Assembly: GCF_008831285.2 (NCBI RefSeq)
Contig: NC_045139.1
Span: 16,660,354-16,724,353 of the forward strand
Source: Nymphaea colorata
Lineage: Eukaryota; Streptophyta; Magnoliopsida; Nymphaeales; Nymphaeaceae
Length of the DNA: 64,000 nucleotides
Direction: 5' to 3'
Shown here: positions 48,601-62,236 of the stretch, piece after piece
Layout of the letters: the number at the start of each line of letters is the position of its first letter
Numbering within the stretch: the stretch's first letter is position 1
Program-made: the position numbers and the translations under genes
Notes under the pieces: generated by a model
The model's input: the letters and a program-made list of their open reading frames with translations, nothing else
The model's database searches: none
What the model was told of the DNA's origin: nothing

Positions 48601-51600
48601 CAACCAACACATTAAGTAGTCAACTATCAGAAACTACCTCAGCAGTATGATTCTTAATACATAAATCAATCAGGTACACACAGAGCTTAAAGCATAAACA
48701 TAATCACGTTTAACTGTTTAAGATCACTAAGGTATTTCTGAATTTTCCTTTTTTCTATCTTTCCTTATTCTCATATTTATTCATCCATTTTAGTGTCTTT
48801 ACCTAATCTGACATGCTTAAATCTTAATATTGAGTCTTCATTTCTTCAACTTGTTGTAAAAAAGTTATGCTGTATAATCTTTGTAAATTCTACATTCATG
48901 TTCAAGATGATTGGCTTCATTTTGTTGACTAATTTTTCTAATATTGGTAGAAGTAGCATACCAAAGAAATACTTAAGTTTGACCAATATCTGCAAAATAG
49001 ATTATAGCCTTCTCCATGAGAAATTAGGAGTTTGTAACAAAGCCATGCACCAAAATAAAGTTCCAGCTCAATGAGTAGGGCAGTAATCTGCAAACCTAAA
49101 ATTTGTGAACCTGCTCAACAAATTCTTGTAAAGATCACAATAAATCAGTTAAAATACTGGATGTTTATGTCATCGTGGCAAAGCTTTGCAAAATTTTCCA
49201 GAAATGTCACAGGAAAACTATAGTCCTGATTAATTCTATCTTGTGGGGAAAACGTCAGCATCAGAATCATCAGAGAAACCAATTTGCATGTGATGGAGAA
49301 TACATATAATCCATAGAAATAAATAAATAAAAGAGGTATACCTCACCAAAATGAGGATACAACACCACCTAAAAGGAATGACCTTTCCAAGAATGGAAAA
49401 CAACAGTTTCTAGTTCTTGCCCCCACATGGGGACTAGTTAGACATCCTGACACAAATAACCAACTGGCTGTTGGAAAAAGGGACAGCTTGAAGAGAGCTA
49501 AGAATCATATATTTGCAGTATAAAGTCTTGAAGTCCATATTTGCAGTATAAAATCTTTAAGTCCAAGAAAACGTAAAAGGAAATCTGTTATCTATTTCCA
49601 GTAACATACATGCTCAGTGTGTGTTTAGTTTTTTCCTACATAGTATGATTTTTTGAATCCATTGCAGCATAAGATACAGAATGCGAAGGTACTTGTACCA
49701 ATCTAAGCAAAAAGATCAATCCTGAAATTTAATAGCAAACACCTTGCACACAAAATTATCCACAGTATAACGTTATGCATCTGGAAACAACATTGTAAAA
49801 TGTCCTCCGAGGCACTCAACTCTTTTAAAAAAATATTTATAACACGTCCCTGATAAATAGGACTCAGTTAATAACAGAAAAGAAGTTGAAAGCAGTGCTT
49901 CTGAAGAAGGATTGTAAGACATTCCTACATAAAAGCGGCCACAAAGGAAATGGGCCACAGGGCCAGTAATAGTAGATAATTACAGAAAGAATATGAGCTT
50001 CTCTAAACATCTAAGATTCTAAAATAAGAACACCACTTACGACAATGGATCTGAGAGAACACTCCTCAATGATGGCTCTGGGTTAACATTATTTTGCACT
50101 TCCTGCAGTTGAAAAATAGGAGAAACATCATATAAACAATAATTTTATGAACAGTATCTACATGATCTTCTGCTAATATCCTATCAAGAAAAAATGATTT
50201 TTTGCCTTCTAAAGAACAAGTGCCAAAAATGACTAAACTAATTAGCAATGAATGATACATCATCTTAGGTGCACGAGTTTGTTCAAGTAGAATCAAACCC
50301 AACTCGAGTTTGAGATGATACTGAACGGTTTTTTTTGTAGCAAGACAAGTTTGTACAGCTAACGCACAGGTCAGCACTAAATTAATAAGGTCATTGACAT
50401 AAAGCCTTGGATAAAACTTACATAGTTATTCTCTACATGATTGCATGCTGTCATTTCTTCAGTAGATAAATCATCCATAAACTGGCTAACGCTTATTGGC
50501 ACAAAGCTTTGGGGGATTATATGTCCAGCTGCTGCTATAGGAGAACAGTCCAGTATAGCATTGCTTTGTGGCATAAGCCTAAACAATAATGACATCCTGC
50601 AACAACAAAAGGAAACATATATAATTGCATCCAACAGCCAAGAGCATGGACATCTAAGAGGAAGATGAGCAATGAGTGGAAAAAGAAGTCCTTCCCACTG
50701 ATATTTTGAAACAATTGTTACCATTTTCTTGCTTCCTAGTTGTCCTATACTTTTATAGAACGGCCTCGTATGAGTAAAACAGGTGGGATGAAGTGGGATA
50801 TATACATATATTCACACACACACAAACAAGCAGAAACTTAAACACTATAAATATAATTCCCATGCCCATAAGCATTGAGATCAACTCATAAATCATCTCT
50901 ATTAGTGTGCATTGTCAACTGTATCTGGAATTCATAATCAATATGCAAAGCAAAAATTGACTAAAAATTCAGTCTTTTCCAATGTATTGGTCAAATTTGC
51001 AAAAATATGATATGACTCCTAACGCAACTCTTAGGTTTTCTACCTCCAATTAGAAAGTACAGGATTCAAGTATAAAATATTATCAGAGTGCATCAGCACT
51101 CTAGCCAGAACTGATATTTTCAAGTGTTTTCATAAAACTAACTACATAAATGTGATTGCACGTCCGAAAACCTATAAACCAACCTCAAGAAAAAAAAAAA
51201 AACATGCCTTCCCATATGTAGGTCAGATTTAAAAGAGTTTAAAAACAATTAACTGGAATTTCTTGGCTTAACAAATTCTATACAAAAAAAGCACGATTTT
51301 TTATGGATTTCAAGCTCTTTGGGCATGGAGAATACATCTGTGCAGTTAGTCTTCCCAAAATTGAAAACAATGATAACGGATAAATCACAAGGTGTGAGCC
51401 AGCTAGAATCTACAAGTGTGTGCAAACATTATCCATGCATTACATAGTTTATAAACGTACTATCTCTTAACATACCAATAAATCCAACACTGAATATCAC
51501 TTAGATGAACATGATTTTTACTTGTACATACATGACTCAATGCATTTGTTTCCATAGATGGGACATGTCCATACACATGTATATATTTCTTTTCCAAAAA

Positions 51601-51915
51601 AAACAAATTTTTAGACAAACTGTTGAGGCTGACAGTAGGTTGGGCATGGCTTAAATCAGGGCTTTCCTATAACTGCTGAAAAAGTCACTAGATGGAACAT
51701 TGATCCCAGATTTGTTAAATTAAGAAAATAAATGCCAAATCCAGGCCAAGTAACTGAAAAGGCATCGAGACATGGGTCAAGTAAAATACACAGCCCACAG
51801 GTGACCTCAGTTATGTCAGTTGTCCAGACAGATTCACGAACTTTCCATATATATTTCAGATTGGTTTTTTGCTGGCCTAAATAACATTTGATTCACAACT
51901 TGGCATAGCCATCTT

Positions 51916-51980
<65 letters not shown>

Positions 51981-53780
51981 GATAAGGAACCATCAAACCT
52001 GCCCCCAGTCGTAGCTCCTACACCATAATCAGTAATAGCCCTGTATGAAGCAGCATGTCTCAGTCCAGCAGTGGCATGACTAAGTGCTCTTCCTGTAAGG
52101 AGCAACAGATCCCCAGGTCCCAAACCACCATCTGCCAGGTACCAACGCCCATTTGGGTCACAGACCTATGCAAGAAATAACTGAAAAAATGATTTGAGGA
52201 TCACACCAAGTCCTGCTAAAGCTACTATGAGTTGCATGCATTTCAAGTGAGCCATAAGCTTGTTTTTTTCTTTTAAAACATTTCACCTGTAACCAAAGTT
52301 ATCGAAAGTGACTGTGCAAATCCAGCATCTAACTCATGTTATAGTGTATCTTAAGCTTCAGAAAGCTACAAGTGGGTTACCTGAAGCCCTGGATTATCTG
52401 AAGCAATCAATGTAAGTAATCCTTTCTCAACTTCGCCGTTTGTCACAGGCTTTACTCCTCCCATCATACCTTTGCCGTTCTGTGTTGAAGTGTGTGAGTA
52501 AGTTGCAACCAGTACTGATGAAGAAGCTTCGTTAGCAGGTAACGGTGTATCATCCAGTAAATGATTGAAAACACTGCCAACAGCATTTAAAATAGAAAAG
52601 GACACAACAGCGTAAGCACAGCCATCACTTTATATGAAAAGAAAAAAGGAACACAGCATAACCTCAACACTGAAATCCATTATTACTCGCTCCGCAGGCG
52701 AAGATGCCTTGCAATTGCACAGAGTGCCACTCTAGAAGCCTTCCCCATGCATCTGAAAGCCTCCCCCAAACATGGTGGTGAAGAATCCCCTTCTTCAAGT
52801 GCCCTAGAATTTAAGCGCAGTGAAACAGTTTCATATGATTGGTGTAAAGTTGAAAAACAACTATGCATCCTACCTTGCAAGGAATCTAGACGAAGACTCA
52901 GGCAACTTATTAAGGAAGGCCATTACACTATAACAACGCTTTTTAGCTAGCATGATGTGCAAGCAAGAAGCCCGCTATCATAAGTCCTACTGCTAAGACC
53001 ATTAATTGATGGAAAGTAACTGTTATTCAATAAGGTGCGTAATTTAATCTTTTGGCACGAAGGATGAATCCCCATATTCTTCCCCATTCCATTAGCCGTA
53101 AGTGGTCCAATTCTTTTCATAACAAGATTCACTTGCACTACACTTGACAAAATAATTTCCAATTTAACAGTGCACGGCTAAATGCATGTGAGCAAACATA
53201 TCAAACTTGACAAAATAACGGGAAAACAAAAGGTGGCAAGGAATAGGCAACATTTCTACCTTCCGGCTCTATACATGTAAATACCAGGGCGAGCAGGCTT
53301 GGACCAACTGCCACCAAATTGCGAGCGTGTTCGGAAATATAGCTTTCCGGACTCCAAAGCGCACCTAAGCAGAGCAGCTTCCTCGCTCCCTACAACGATC
53401 ACAGCTGCGTTGTGCCTTGTCAACGACGAAGAAAGGGTCTCTACTGCCTTGTTGTACATAGGTGTGGGAGCGCCGTCATATGAAGTGATCTCTGAAAGCT
53501 TTATCTTCGGCAGCGATGATATGGGTGTTGCCGTGGGCACGGAGTGCTCAGGCAGAGGGTGCACTGCAGCAAGTGGCTCCACGTTGATCATGTGGTCAGC
53601 ACGATGATGAGAAGAGGCGGGAGGAGGGAGTGGAAGAAGGCCAAGAGAGAGAGATGATGCAGAAAGGCCAGGCTGAAGTTGTGGTTGGAGAGGAGCGGAG
53701 GAAGATCTCGGAACGGAGCTGTGTGGGATCTGCAAGGGCGACGGTGACATTGCAGACATCTGCATCCCAATTTCGAACAT
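45674..53780 (-). CDS. PUB62: PUB62-like U-box protein with an N-terminal 2OG-oxygenase-like fold
   Basis: Exons in transcription order: 53780-53260, 52803-52687, 52573-52381, 52165-51999, 50596-50422, 50102-50041, 48365-48284, 47086-47029, 46955-46831, 46630-46541, 46441-46371, 45794-45674; 593 residues, all junctions in frame. Residues 1-90 are Ser/Pro/Leu-rich. Residues of about 90-345 resemble a 2OG-Fe(II) oxygenase: GLLTLIASDNPGLQ (264-277), GRWYLADGG, PGDLLLLTG, TAGLRHAASYR and RMS (333-335). The U-box spans about 407-475: LSDPLSGAFLEDAMVVSCGHSF...CSTCGVEI...LIPNHALRAA. A U-box recruits a ubiquitin E2. A KOW/SH3-like C-terminus (VIIKGNRRTPEKFVGREAV...LQYRSLHKI) is typical of plant PUB62. 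The oxygenase metal site looks degraded (EVE at 260-262, Tyr318 where His is expected). Substrates are unknown. Confidence 0.85.
47534..47918. mobile_element. Old hAT-like element in a PUB62-like intron
   Basis: A 385-bp unit rich in CTCGAGCT/GAGCTCAGCTCGAG words, like the subterminal DNA of the 2997-4250 element. Candidate duplications CATGTATG (47526-47533) and CATGTGTA (47919-47926) agree at 6 of 8 positions. The ends TAAGGATATT and CATTCCTA are only loosely inverted. It lies in intron 7 of the gene. Confidence 0.42.
51917..51980. repeat. (CT)n(CA)n microsatellite next to a splice donor
   Basis: About 44 bp of CT repeat joins 20 bp of CA repeat. In the transcript of the PUB62-like gene this reads (UG)n then (AG)n, starting 18 bases inside intron 4, directly downstream of the exon 4 donor. 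Confidence 0.93.
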
Positions 53781-54472
53781 TACTCATTCTTTCTCCCGCT
53801 TTAAACTCTCGACGACTGTCGGTCTTTCTCCGGCAGAAAAGCAGAACCTCTTGCCTTTCCAAAATACACGCAGCAGAGTAGGGGGCTGCTCAAGAACCTG
53901 CATCCCAATTCGTATCATCTATCGTTCTTCTCGGAGATTCTGAGCTTATCCTACCATGGATTATGGTATTACTTCGGCCAACACAGCATTTGTAAGGCTT
54001 CAAAGGGTCATTTTGAAAGGCCCGAGGAACGTCCCACAGGGAGAAGCAGGTTGTGTACATTCAACTACCCGTTCCTCAGTTACCAATTCCTCGTTTTTAT
54101 ACACAGCCGCTATAGAACCAACTCAAGCACCGTTAACGCCTAAATGACACGAATTCTCTGCCTTATGAATCTGAATAACCTAGGAAGGCCAACGAAAAAC
54201 AGAAATCATACGCATTGCAATCATCTACCACTCGCCTTCGTCATGTCTCCGCGTCAACTGCGGTTTGTAGCGGAAGTAGCAAAAGAAAATGGGTGGGATT
54301 CAGTGCTTCTCCAATAACCATGACAGAAGGAACCGTCAGAGAGCGGAGAAGCCAGAGGCCTTCAGGAACTATGGTTTCTTCTTGTTCTCGCTTCGGTTTC
54401 GAGTCCGGGGACAACGACTGTTCCTCGTTTTAGGGTTACCAATGGCGGGTGAGAATAGAAGATGAGTGAAAA

Positions 54473-54489
54473 ATTAGGGTTTAGGGTTT
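54473..54489 (-). promoter_or_regulatory. Double telo-box in the PUB62-like upstream region
   Basis: ATTAGGGTTTAGGGTTT on the plus strand is two overlapping AAACCCTAA boxes on the gene strand, about 700 bp before the chosen ATG. A single TTTAGGGTT lies at about 54429. A palindrome TTTTCGCGAAA (54556-54566), similar to E2F-type sites, lies just upstream. The distance suggests a 5' UTR intron or an upstream start site. Confidence 0.45.
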
Positions 54490-55814
54490 GGGTTGCAGAC
54501 AGAGGGAGGAAGAGAGGAAGTTTTCAGTTTCCGCGACGACTGTCCCATCGAGGGGTTTTCGCGAAATGCGGAGAGGGATTTTAAATAATAAATAGGGAAA
54601 TAGGAAACCAAAGCGAAAATTTCACATGCGATGAACGAATTTCACCTTAATTGGAATACTGCAACACGAAATTTGTTTTTCGAGTCACCACCACTTCTTG
54701 TATTTATTGTCTCACCATTAATTGGATGTAGGACTTTCCTTATGAAGGCAAAAGTAAAACCTAATATCATTCATCATGTGAACTTTGGTGTTCATATTTT
54801 CTCCTTTCGAGCAAAAAAAAAAAAAACCAAAATAAAGCAAGCTTTAATAATTGGTCCCCTTTTATCACTTATAACAAATAAATGGAGAAAAACAAATGTT
54901 CAATCTAAAATTTTTTTTGGAGGAAAGAGAAAATAATCAAAAGATTTGACTAAATGGGCGTTTGTAATCATAATTTATAATTTAAACGTTGTCTTGCTGG
55001 GGACTTTACGGCTAGGTTAAAAGTTTTCTGAAGACGTTTTAAAAAGTAAGAGAACACTAAGGTAGATATATTGATTAGTGGAAAATGCAGGTGGCTGCAC
55101 GCAAATTACTCCAAACGAGATCCGAAAAGCGCCGCACTTGAATTTCCTCGATATCCTTTAGAAGTTAACAATTATCATTGATGTACCTTCTAAGCAAAAT
55201 TAATTACCATCAACCCCTTCAAAGGTCATGCGACGCCGCACTGAAAATGGAGAGAGAATTGAGAATTCCCTGCTGACTTTGAGAGTAATGCAATTTTAAA
55301 ATATTCTATTCGTCGGCGAGGCGAGTGTGCGATCAAGTTACCAAAATACCCTTTACCTTTTAGGATATCCCGGACTGTGCTTCGTTTGACTTGCGTTCGG
55401 GAATATTCTCTCTCCCCAGTCAATGGGGGCCAAGATGGACTCTCCGCGTGGCCAGGTTCGCGAATCGGATCTGATCTGGTACCGAATCTAATTCCGATAC
55501 TGTACTTCTCGATCCGAGGACCCTGACCCAATTGTACGTTTGGACTTGGATCTGATTCTGCATGGCCAGACTACTTCAGCCTAGTATTGGATTTGGATAG
55601 TTGTTTCTGACAGACCCGTGTTAAGATCCAAATCTATCCAATCAGTTAAATTGGTGGGGCAATGGGTTGTTGACCGGAGTGGACTGGTCAGGAGCCAAGC
55701 CCACTGACTACATGGGCCGGCTCATAATTGGGTGCTTGGCCCTTAGGTCATTAATACATGGGTTGGAGCTACTTTTGCTTCCCTTTACTTACATAAATAT
55801 ATATTTCCACGTAT

Positions 55815-55929
55815 ATATATACACACACACAATTGCATAAATAACATTTGTAATGTCCCACCCATCTAAGTTTGACATCATACATATCAGGACAGCCTCC
55901 TTATATCCTCAACAAAACCTTACTATATG

Positions 55930-55961
<32 letters not shown>

Positions 55962-56185
55962 ATTGCATGAATAACATTTGTAATGTCCCACACACCTAAG
56001 TTTGACATTATACATATCAGGACAGCCTCCTTATATGCTCAACAAAACCTTTATATATATATATATATATACACACACATACACAATTGCATGAATAACA
56101 TTTGTAATGTCCCACACACCTAAGTTTGACATTATACATATCAGGACAGCCTCCTTATATGATCAAAAAAACCTTACTATATAGA
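55815..56185. repeat. Three tandem copies of a ~127-bp unit joined by TA/CA microsatellites
   Basis: The anchor AATTGCAT(A/G)AATAACATTT begins at 55831, 55961 and 56085. Each copy continues AATGTCCCAC...AAGTTTGACAT...ATATCAGGACAGCCTCC and ends in a TATATA then ACACAC tract that leads into the next copy. Copies 2 and 3 share changes against copy 1, so they are the younger pair. Confidence 0.92.
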
Positions 56186-57164
56186 CTTGCCATATTATCA
56201 TTGAATATAAGAAAACTATATTGTGGTTTCTAAATTCCTGTTACACTTTTTTCATTAATTGCTTTCCTCATTCAACTTTCTTCTCAGCTGTTACTGTTAG
56301 TACCAACCAACCTGTACACTAAAAGGTTCAATAAGTCCTTCAAGGTGTACTATTTAATTTCATGTACATAATTGGCATTAGTCCTTTGTGGAGTACAATA
56401 CAACACTTCATCCTAACAGAAGTGGGAATTTGTAGTTGACAATTGTCCTATTTATTCCACTCCCAAAGTATCTTTTATATGATTCGCTACGGGATGACAC
56501 TGTTTTTTTTGTTTGTTCTCAACCATGGTGTTCCTGCCATATATAAATATTTGCAATAGATTCGAAGGCGATATATATAAAAACAAGTTGAAATAGTCGA
56601 TGGATTGTTCAGATCTCACGGATCCAAGTAAACATGATTATAATAATAGCAATAACTTTGCACGATTTTAATTAAATATATAATGAATCTATATCTATTG
56701 ATATTTTTTAATGTTTACTTGGGGAAAATTACTTAATCTATATCTGTATCTATTGACTGCGATAAGCCAATAACATGCTTGTATATGTAATATGATTATT
56801 AGATGATGTTCGATAATAAGAATACTATGTTTTTAACATGGGCATAGACAGTTAAAAGCTTAAGTTAGTGTTCCCACTTGGGTGGATCTGATTTAGTTAT
56901 ATAAGACCGTCTCACGAGACCAGAGTCACTGTTGTATGTAATTAAAAATTTGTTAACTATATGTTTAGTGTCTCATGAAAAAAAAAATTTGATTCTACCC
57001 CTGGTTCTTAAAAAGGAGTTCATAAAACATGTTATGGGAAAAAGTTTTCTCGATTTTCATGCAATGTACTTTGATTTTGTCCATGATTTCTCATTAATCT
57101 ACAAACACTTATAATCACGACATAATTTTTTAGTGAAAAACAATATATTTAATGAAAAAAAAAT

Positions 57165-57212
57165 GAGTTAGGAGCCTGTATAAAGGCAGGTCTCGAGTTC
57201 GATTCCCATGGG
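57165..57212 (+). repeat. tRNA-derived SINE-like relic
   Basis: An A-box-like AGTTAGGAGCCTG is followed after about 20 bp by the B-box-like GAGTTCGATTCCC (about 57195-57207). No 3' tail or target duplication was identified. Confidence 0.35.
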
Positions 57213-60058
57213 TGTTATATTTTTGTGTCTTAAAGTGGTAGGGCGCGACATCCAAGTTAAATGGTGTACAGTTACTATCACTGACATTGACGCAGCTCAC
57301 GACCCCTGAAAACCATCAATGCACTCGTACTACTTTTCATTTTCTATTTTAAATCTCGATCATCAACAACATTGAAGGCGATCTAAAAATTTAATACGAT
57401 TAAAAATATCGCATCAAATACACATTCACTGCTACATGGTCCAAGATGATTTAAATGCTTAAACTGACAATACATATCATTGCGTGCCAAATTCAGTTTG
57501 CTTCTAAAAATATTAGAAATCTAAATAAATTAATAGCAAACAACTTACCAATTAAAATTTCATGTATACCTTTAAAAAATTTTAATGTAAGTGTATTCCT
57601 TAACTCTTTCCTACAATATAGTTCACTTGAACTCAAATATTAACGCGCTTGCTTGTGTTGCACCAGAGGATCGAGTCGCGATTTGGTTGGAAAATTGACT
57701 CAAGCACCTAGTTTGGAAGTGTGTCACAGGTTGCCGAGGGAGGGGCATTCATGTCATTTCCAAAAAAGAGAAATTGCGTTGAGTGGAATGGTGAAATGAA
57801 GACGTAGCGACAACATCGACCCATGATGAGAGTCGTCAATAATGTCTTTGGTGACAGTGATCATGATGATGGCGCCTAACGTGGTAATTAAAATTGCTTT
57901 GACAATAAATAAATTGATTAATCACTGTATATATAATATGTATAGTCACATGATTAGCGTAATAGGTACGTTTGTTTGCTTCTTCAAAGCAGTACTTAAT
58001 TCAACGATATTGTTTTTTATCTTTAATTTTTATCAAACTGAGAAATTTATTTTCTGAAACATAAATCCAAGTCCACCAAACACAAAAGGGTTATGGAAAT
58101 CTGGATTTTGTTTTAAATTTATTTAAATCCTGAAATAAGTGTTTGAAAACTTATTTCCAATTGTATATTTCCAATGCATCAAACGAGTCCTAATAGAGAG
58201 TCTTGGATCATTTGAGAGATATTTTGGTCTTTTTTAAATAGTTTTACTTTTTTCATCTTCTCTAGATGGACAACACAACTATTTTTATTAAATGTAGCAC
58301 ATAGAGGGCTTGATGGAAATAAAAAGAAAGAGTAGTTACATTCTAACTCGTTAGGCATGAACCTTACCATTGATTTAATTTGCAGGAGAAGTTGAGAAAA
58401 AAAAAATGATATTTTCGTCATTTAATGTTAATTCATAATTTCTTTTGAAATTAGTTATGTTTATAATATAATTGCAAAATAAATAAATAAATAAATAAAC
58501 TTAAATAATTGTTGATGAGTCTAACACCTAAAGGTCTAGTAGCTACTTATGTCTCATAAATTGTTTATAGTATACTATACTGCCATGATGGTGACCACCA
58601 GAGAGAAAATACACCTCAATAAGGCCATAGTAGTAATGGATCATCACCATCTTTGAGAGGGACTACACTCTGACTTTCATCAAAGGACCCTATTGGATGT
58701 TAGAGCAGGCTTTGCTTCTAACAAATTAAAAGTTTTTAAATTTTAATAAATTAAAAGTTTTAAATTTTTTTATAATTATTTAGCTACTATGAAAGCTGGT
58801 AGGCTGTCAGCTTTTATTTTGAATAACATAAAAAGGGATCACTATATGCAAATTAAAGTATAGTAGAGACGACACCCAAAAGCAAAGAAAGCATATCTTT
58901 TACCATAAAAGGACACGGGGTTGGGTGAAAACTTCACTTTTTGTTTAGTGGCAGTCTCTCCTATTTACTCAAAACTTACCTTAAAGTAAAAGCCATTGAG
59001 AGTAAGTAAAATGAGTTTAAAAACGATCCAGCCTCTATAATAAGAGGAACAAATAAACATTGAAAAAAAAAAATTGACCAATAAGTCTGGTTCCAGTTTG
59101 CATTTTGTAGAAAATGAAGCTCCAAACTGCCATTGTCAACTAAAAAAAGCTACTAATTGATGTTGTTTATTTTTTGAAGGTGATGATGACAAGCTTGCAA
59201 TTAATTGGCATTGGTGTTCAACCATTTTTAGTAAACCACAAGTTTGAGTCTTTGTTTTGTTTGATATTTCAAAAAGCCCTAAAATCTTCAACAAATTCGA
59301 CGAGGTATATTTGTATAGTGATGACACAGGTAAGTTGTTTCTTACACGCTCTGCATGAAAAAAAAGTGCTCCCTATTGATATGCGGCACACGGTGCATGC
59401 GTGATACATGGAGGGAGGGCCACTTGTTCCACCAGTAGTGAAGCTATCATGGGGTTGTCTACCCCAGTAAATTTTTTATTTATCATGTGTTGGACTGAGA
59501 CCTAACCATACGGGATGCTCACACCATACTCATACCAATGTCTTTTTGCTTTATGTGCACCCAATCAATTGCAATAATAAGATGAATCAATGTTCCTTAG
59601 CTAAAATTTTCTGACTCCGTTGCTGTGTTCCACCCTTTACGGTGCAAGAACATTACACCCAAAATGCCTCCTCTTATAATTCGTTGTGCAACAGCCCCAG
59701 TTTAGTAATTTTGTCGTGTTTGATTAACATTTAAGCAAAACTTAGTGCCACCATGACCTCTATCTAATAATCTTTGGTTAAATGGTGTAGAATGAAAATG
59801 TCACGTGGGATCAATTATGACATCTTAAAAAAAACTATTGGGCTAAGTTCCCTAGGTTCATAAATTAGTATAAAACTCTGACCTACTCTAGTCTCTAAAA
59901 TGGAAAAACAACTCTACTGATTCCTGATTAGGTTTAAATGACTAGTACCAACTATGACATTATTTTAAATCAAAACAAAGAGCAACAACTAGAGTGTTCT
60001 AGAGCAACCAAATTTTGTAGTCTTTCTATTGAGACAATTTTTTCTTTTTCCTTTATTA

Positions 60059-60264
60059 GGGACCGTTTGGTGGTTTGGAATTTTGATTCAAAAATAAAAA
60101 TTCTATAATCATAATTTCTCCTCAAACGATAATGAAATCAAAATTTCAGGTTTTAGTTTCTTAGTTTCAAAAACAAGAAAACTCCGTTTGTTTAATAATT
60201 TCATTTTTTTTTAAATAAACATTTCGATTCTAAAATTTCGTGATTTGGGTATATCAAACGCCTC
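60059..60264. mobile_element. Tourist-like MITE (PIF/Harbinger type)
   Basis: The 206-bp AT-rich unit starts GGGACCGTTTGGT and ends ATCAAACGCCTC; the reverse complement GAGGCGTTTGAT gives imperfect terminal inverted repeats. TTA flanks both ends (60056-60058, 60265-60267), the target-site preference of PIF/Harbinger MITEs. A similar end, GGAGGCGTTTGATTA, lies alone at about 62551. Confidence 0.48.
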
Positions 60265-61601
60265 TTAAAAGTTAAAAAAGGACAAGATGAGGCTTTATAG
60301 AGATGGATCCAAACCTAAGACAGTAGACAGCCTAGTGCAAGTCCATGTCAAGCACGAACAAGTCGGATCGATGATGGAGTTCTGTCGTGCTGTCACTTTT
60401 GAATCCGATCTGGATCCAACTCTTGGTATTGTAGTATTTACCAGTAACCAAAATTAACGCAATCCCCCTTGGATTTGGATATCTTTGATCCATTTGCGGC
60501 TTTATGATAGACTTAGAGTTTCTAGGGGAGCCAAAATTTTTTATTGTTGTGGGCACTAATTCAATATGTTTTATGTTTTTAGGGGCACTTATATATATTA
60601 AATTGTTAACATAAAAATAAATAAACTTTGTGAAGCTGGTGTGGGCAACTGCCCACACAAGTCACCATTTTGGTTGGAAGAAGAAAAGAAGAAAGATAAT
60701 GATGGATGCAACGCATGATGGGGCTGTGGTGGTGGAGCGTGAAGGTGGTTGGGATGGACAAGCGGCCACCATCATTAAATTCTGGTGATAAGTCCAAGAT
60801 ACGTGTCGTATTTTGTTATGATGATGATGTGGAAGATGATGTTGATGTTGATGGTGGAGGTGGTTGCACATGATAAAATGATAATGATGATGGCTGTGGG
60901 TGGAAAATGGTGGGACAACATGATGGCGATGATGATGATGATGTTGGGTGGTAGTGGTGGGGCATGATGATATGACGATAATGGAAGCAATGATAATGAA
61001 AGTTAAAATTAATCCCACTTGCATCTCCTTTTTATTCTCTCCATTACCAAATTCATGTTTGACTGAGCGATTTTTTTTGTTTTCCTTTTTAGCGGCTTAA
61101 ACCCCAAAAAATTTTCCAAAAACTTCAGCCGGACATGATATTTGGATACCAATGGAGATGAAGAAAAGTCGATACGTTCTACATGCCAAGATAGGGGAGT
61201 TATAAAGAACCTCTCCAATATAATGATAGGCTTATTTACATAATTCAGACCAAGGATTTGAGGTCCGACTAGATGCGGGGTTCTTCGCTACTTAATGTGG
61301 ATCTTAAATCCACACTTTGTCAAATTCAAGCCTACCATAATCCATATGCTACTTGTTTGCCCTCATATCCGAAGGTATCTCAAAATCCCTTTTCTTGAAA
61401 CCCATAGTTTAAAGTTCTTTAAACTAACTAAGGATTTCAGCTAGTCGTTGCAGAATGGATCTAAAATTGAGGATTTTATATGTGTGTGTGTGTGTTTTAT
61501 CGGTGTGGTTGGAGGTTGTGTTTGCCATCAAATTCATAAACATGAGATCCTTGATAGACAAACAACAAACATGGCTATGTTGCCTATCACAGAGCCAGGA
61601 T

Positions 61602-62083
61602 GATCTTATGGGCAGTTTGGTATTAAGAACACATTGTGAATGCTTTATGAATCAGTCCTAAATTTAAGGTAGATTTATATGAACTCACCCAAATATCAAG
61701 CAGATTAATAAAACACCAAAACATTGTTCTTACCACCGAACAACTCCTTAAGGAGTGTTTGGATAATTGTAAGTGTGTAATGAATCTAACCCGAAAATTG
61801 CTGCATATATTCGTGGAGCACTAGAACCCAGTGTTCCACGAAGATCTTATGGGCAGTTTGGTATTAGAACATCTTGTAAGTGCTTTATGAATCTAACCTA
61901 AATTTAAGATAGATTCATATGAATTCACTCAAATTTAAAGTATATTCATGAAACACTAACATATTGTTTTTACCACCAAATAGCTCCTTAGGAAGTGCTT
62001 GGACAATTGTAAGTATCTAGTAAATATGCCTCAAGAATTGCGGCATATATTCATGGAGAGCTAGAACCCAGTGCCCAGTGCTT
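61602..62083. repeat. Two tandem copies of a 241-bp unit
   Basis: GATCTTATGGGCAGTTTGGT starts at 61602 and again at 61843. Both copies share TGCTTTATGAATC, AAACACTAACAT-type, TTACCACC(G/A)AA, CTCCTTA(A/G)GGA and GCATATATTC(G/A)TGGAG blocks. Divergence looks to be roughly 10-15 percent by eye. Confidence 0.85.
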
Positions 62084-62236
62084 CATGACTTTAATTTTTT
62101 GAACAGATTAATTCATCACTCACAAACTGTTTCTTTATCCAAACACTCCCCTAAAGCCACAGATTTGTAGTCCCATGTGCCCCTTGGACTACATACCCAT
62201 GGTTTTTATAATGTAATGCTAATCACAAATATTTTT

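Noticed and set aside
53299..53881. Plus-strand frames opposite the first exon of the PUB62-like gene
   Set aside because: These are shadows of the real minus-strand exon, which joins in frame to eleven others.
60662..61024. His-rich 120-residue frame on the minus strand
   Set aside because: It comes from ATG/GAT-type low-complexity DNA. All frames give simple repeats and no domain is visible.
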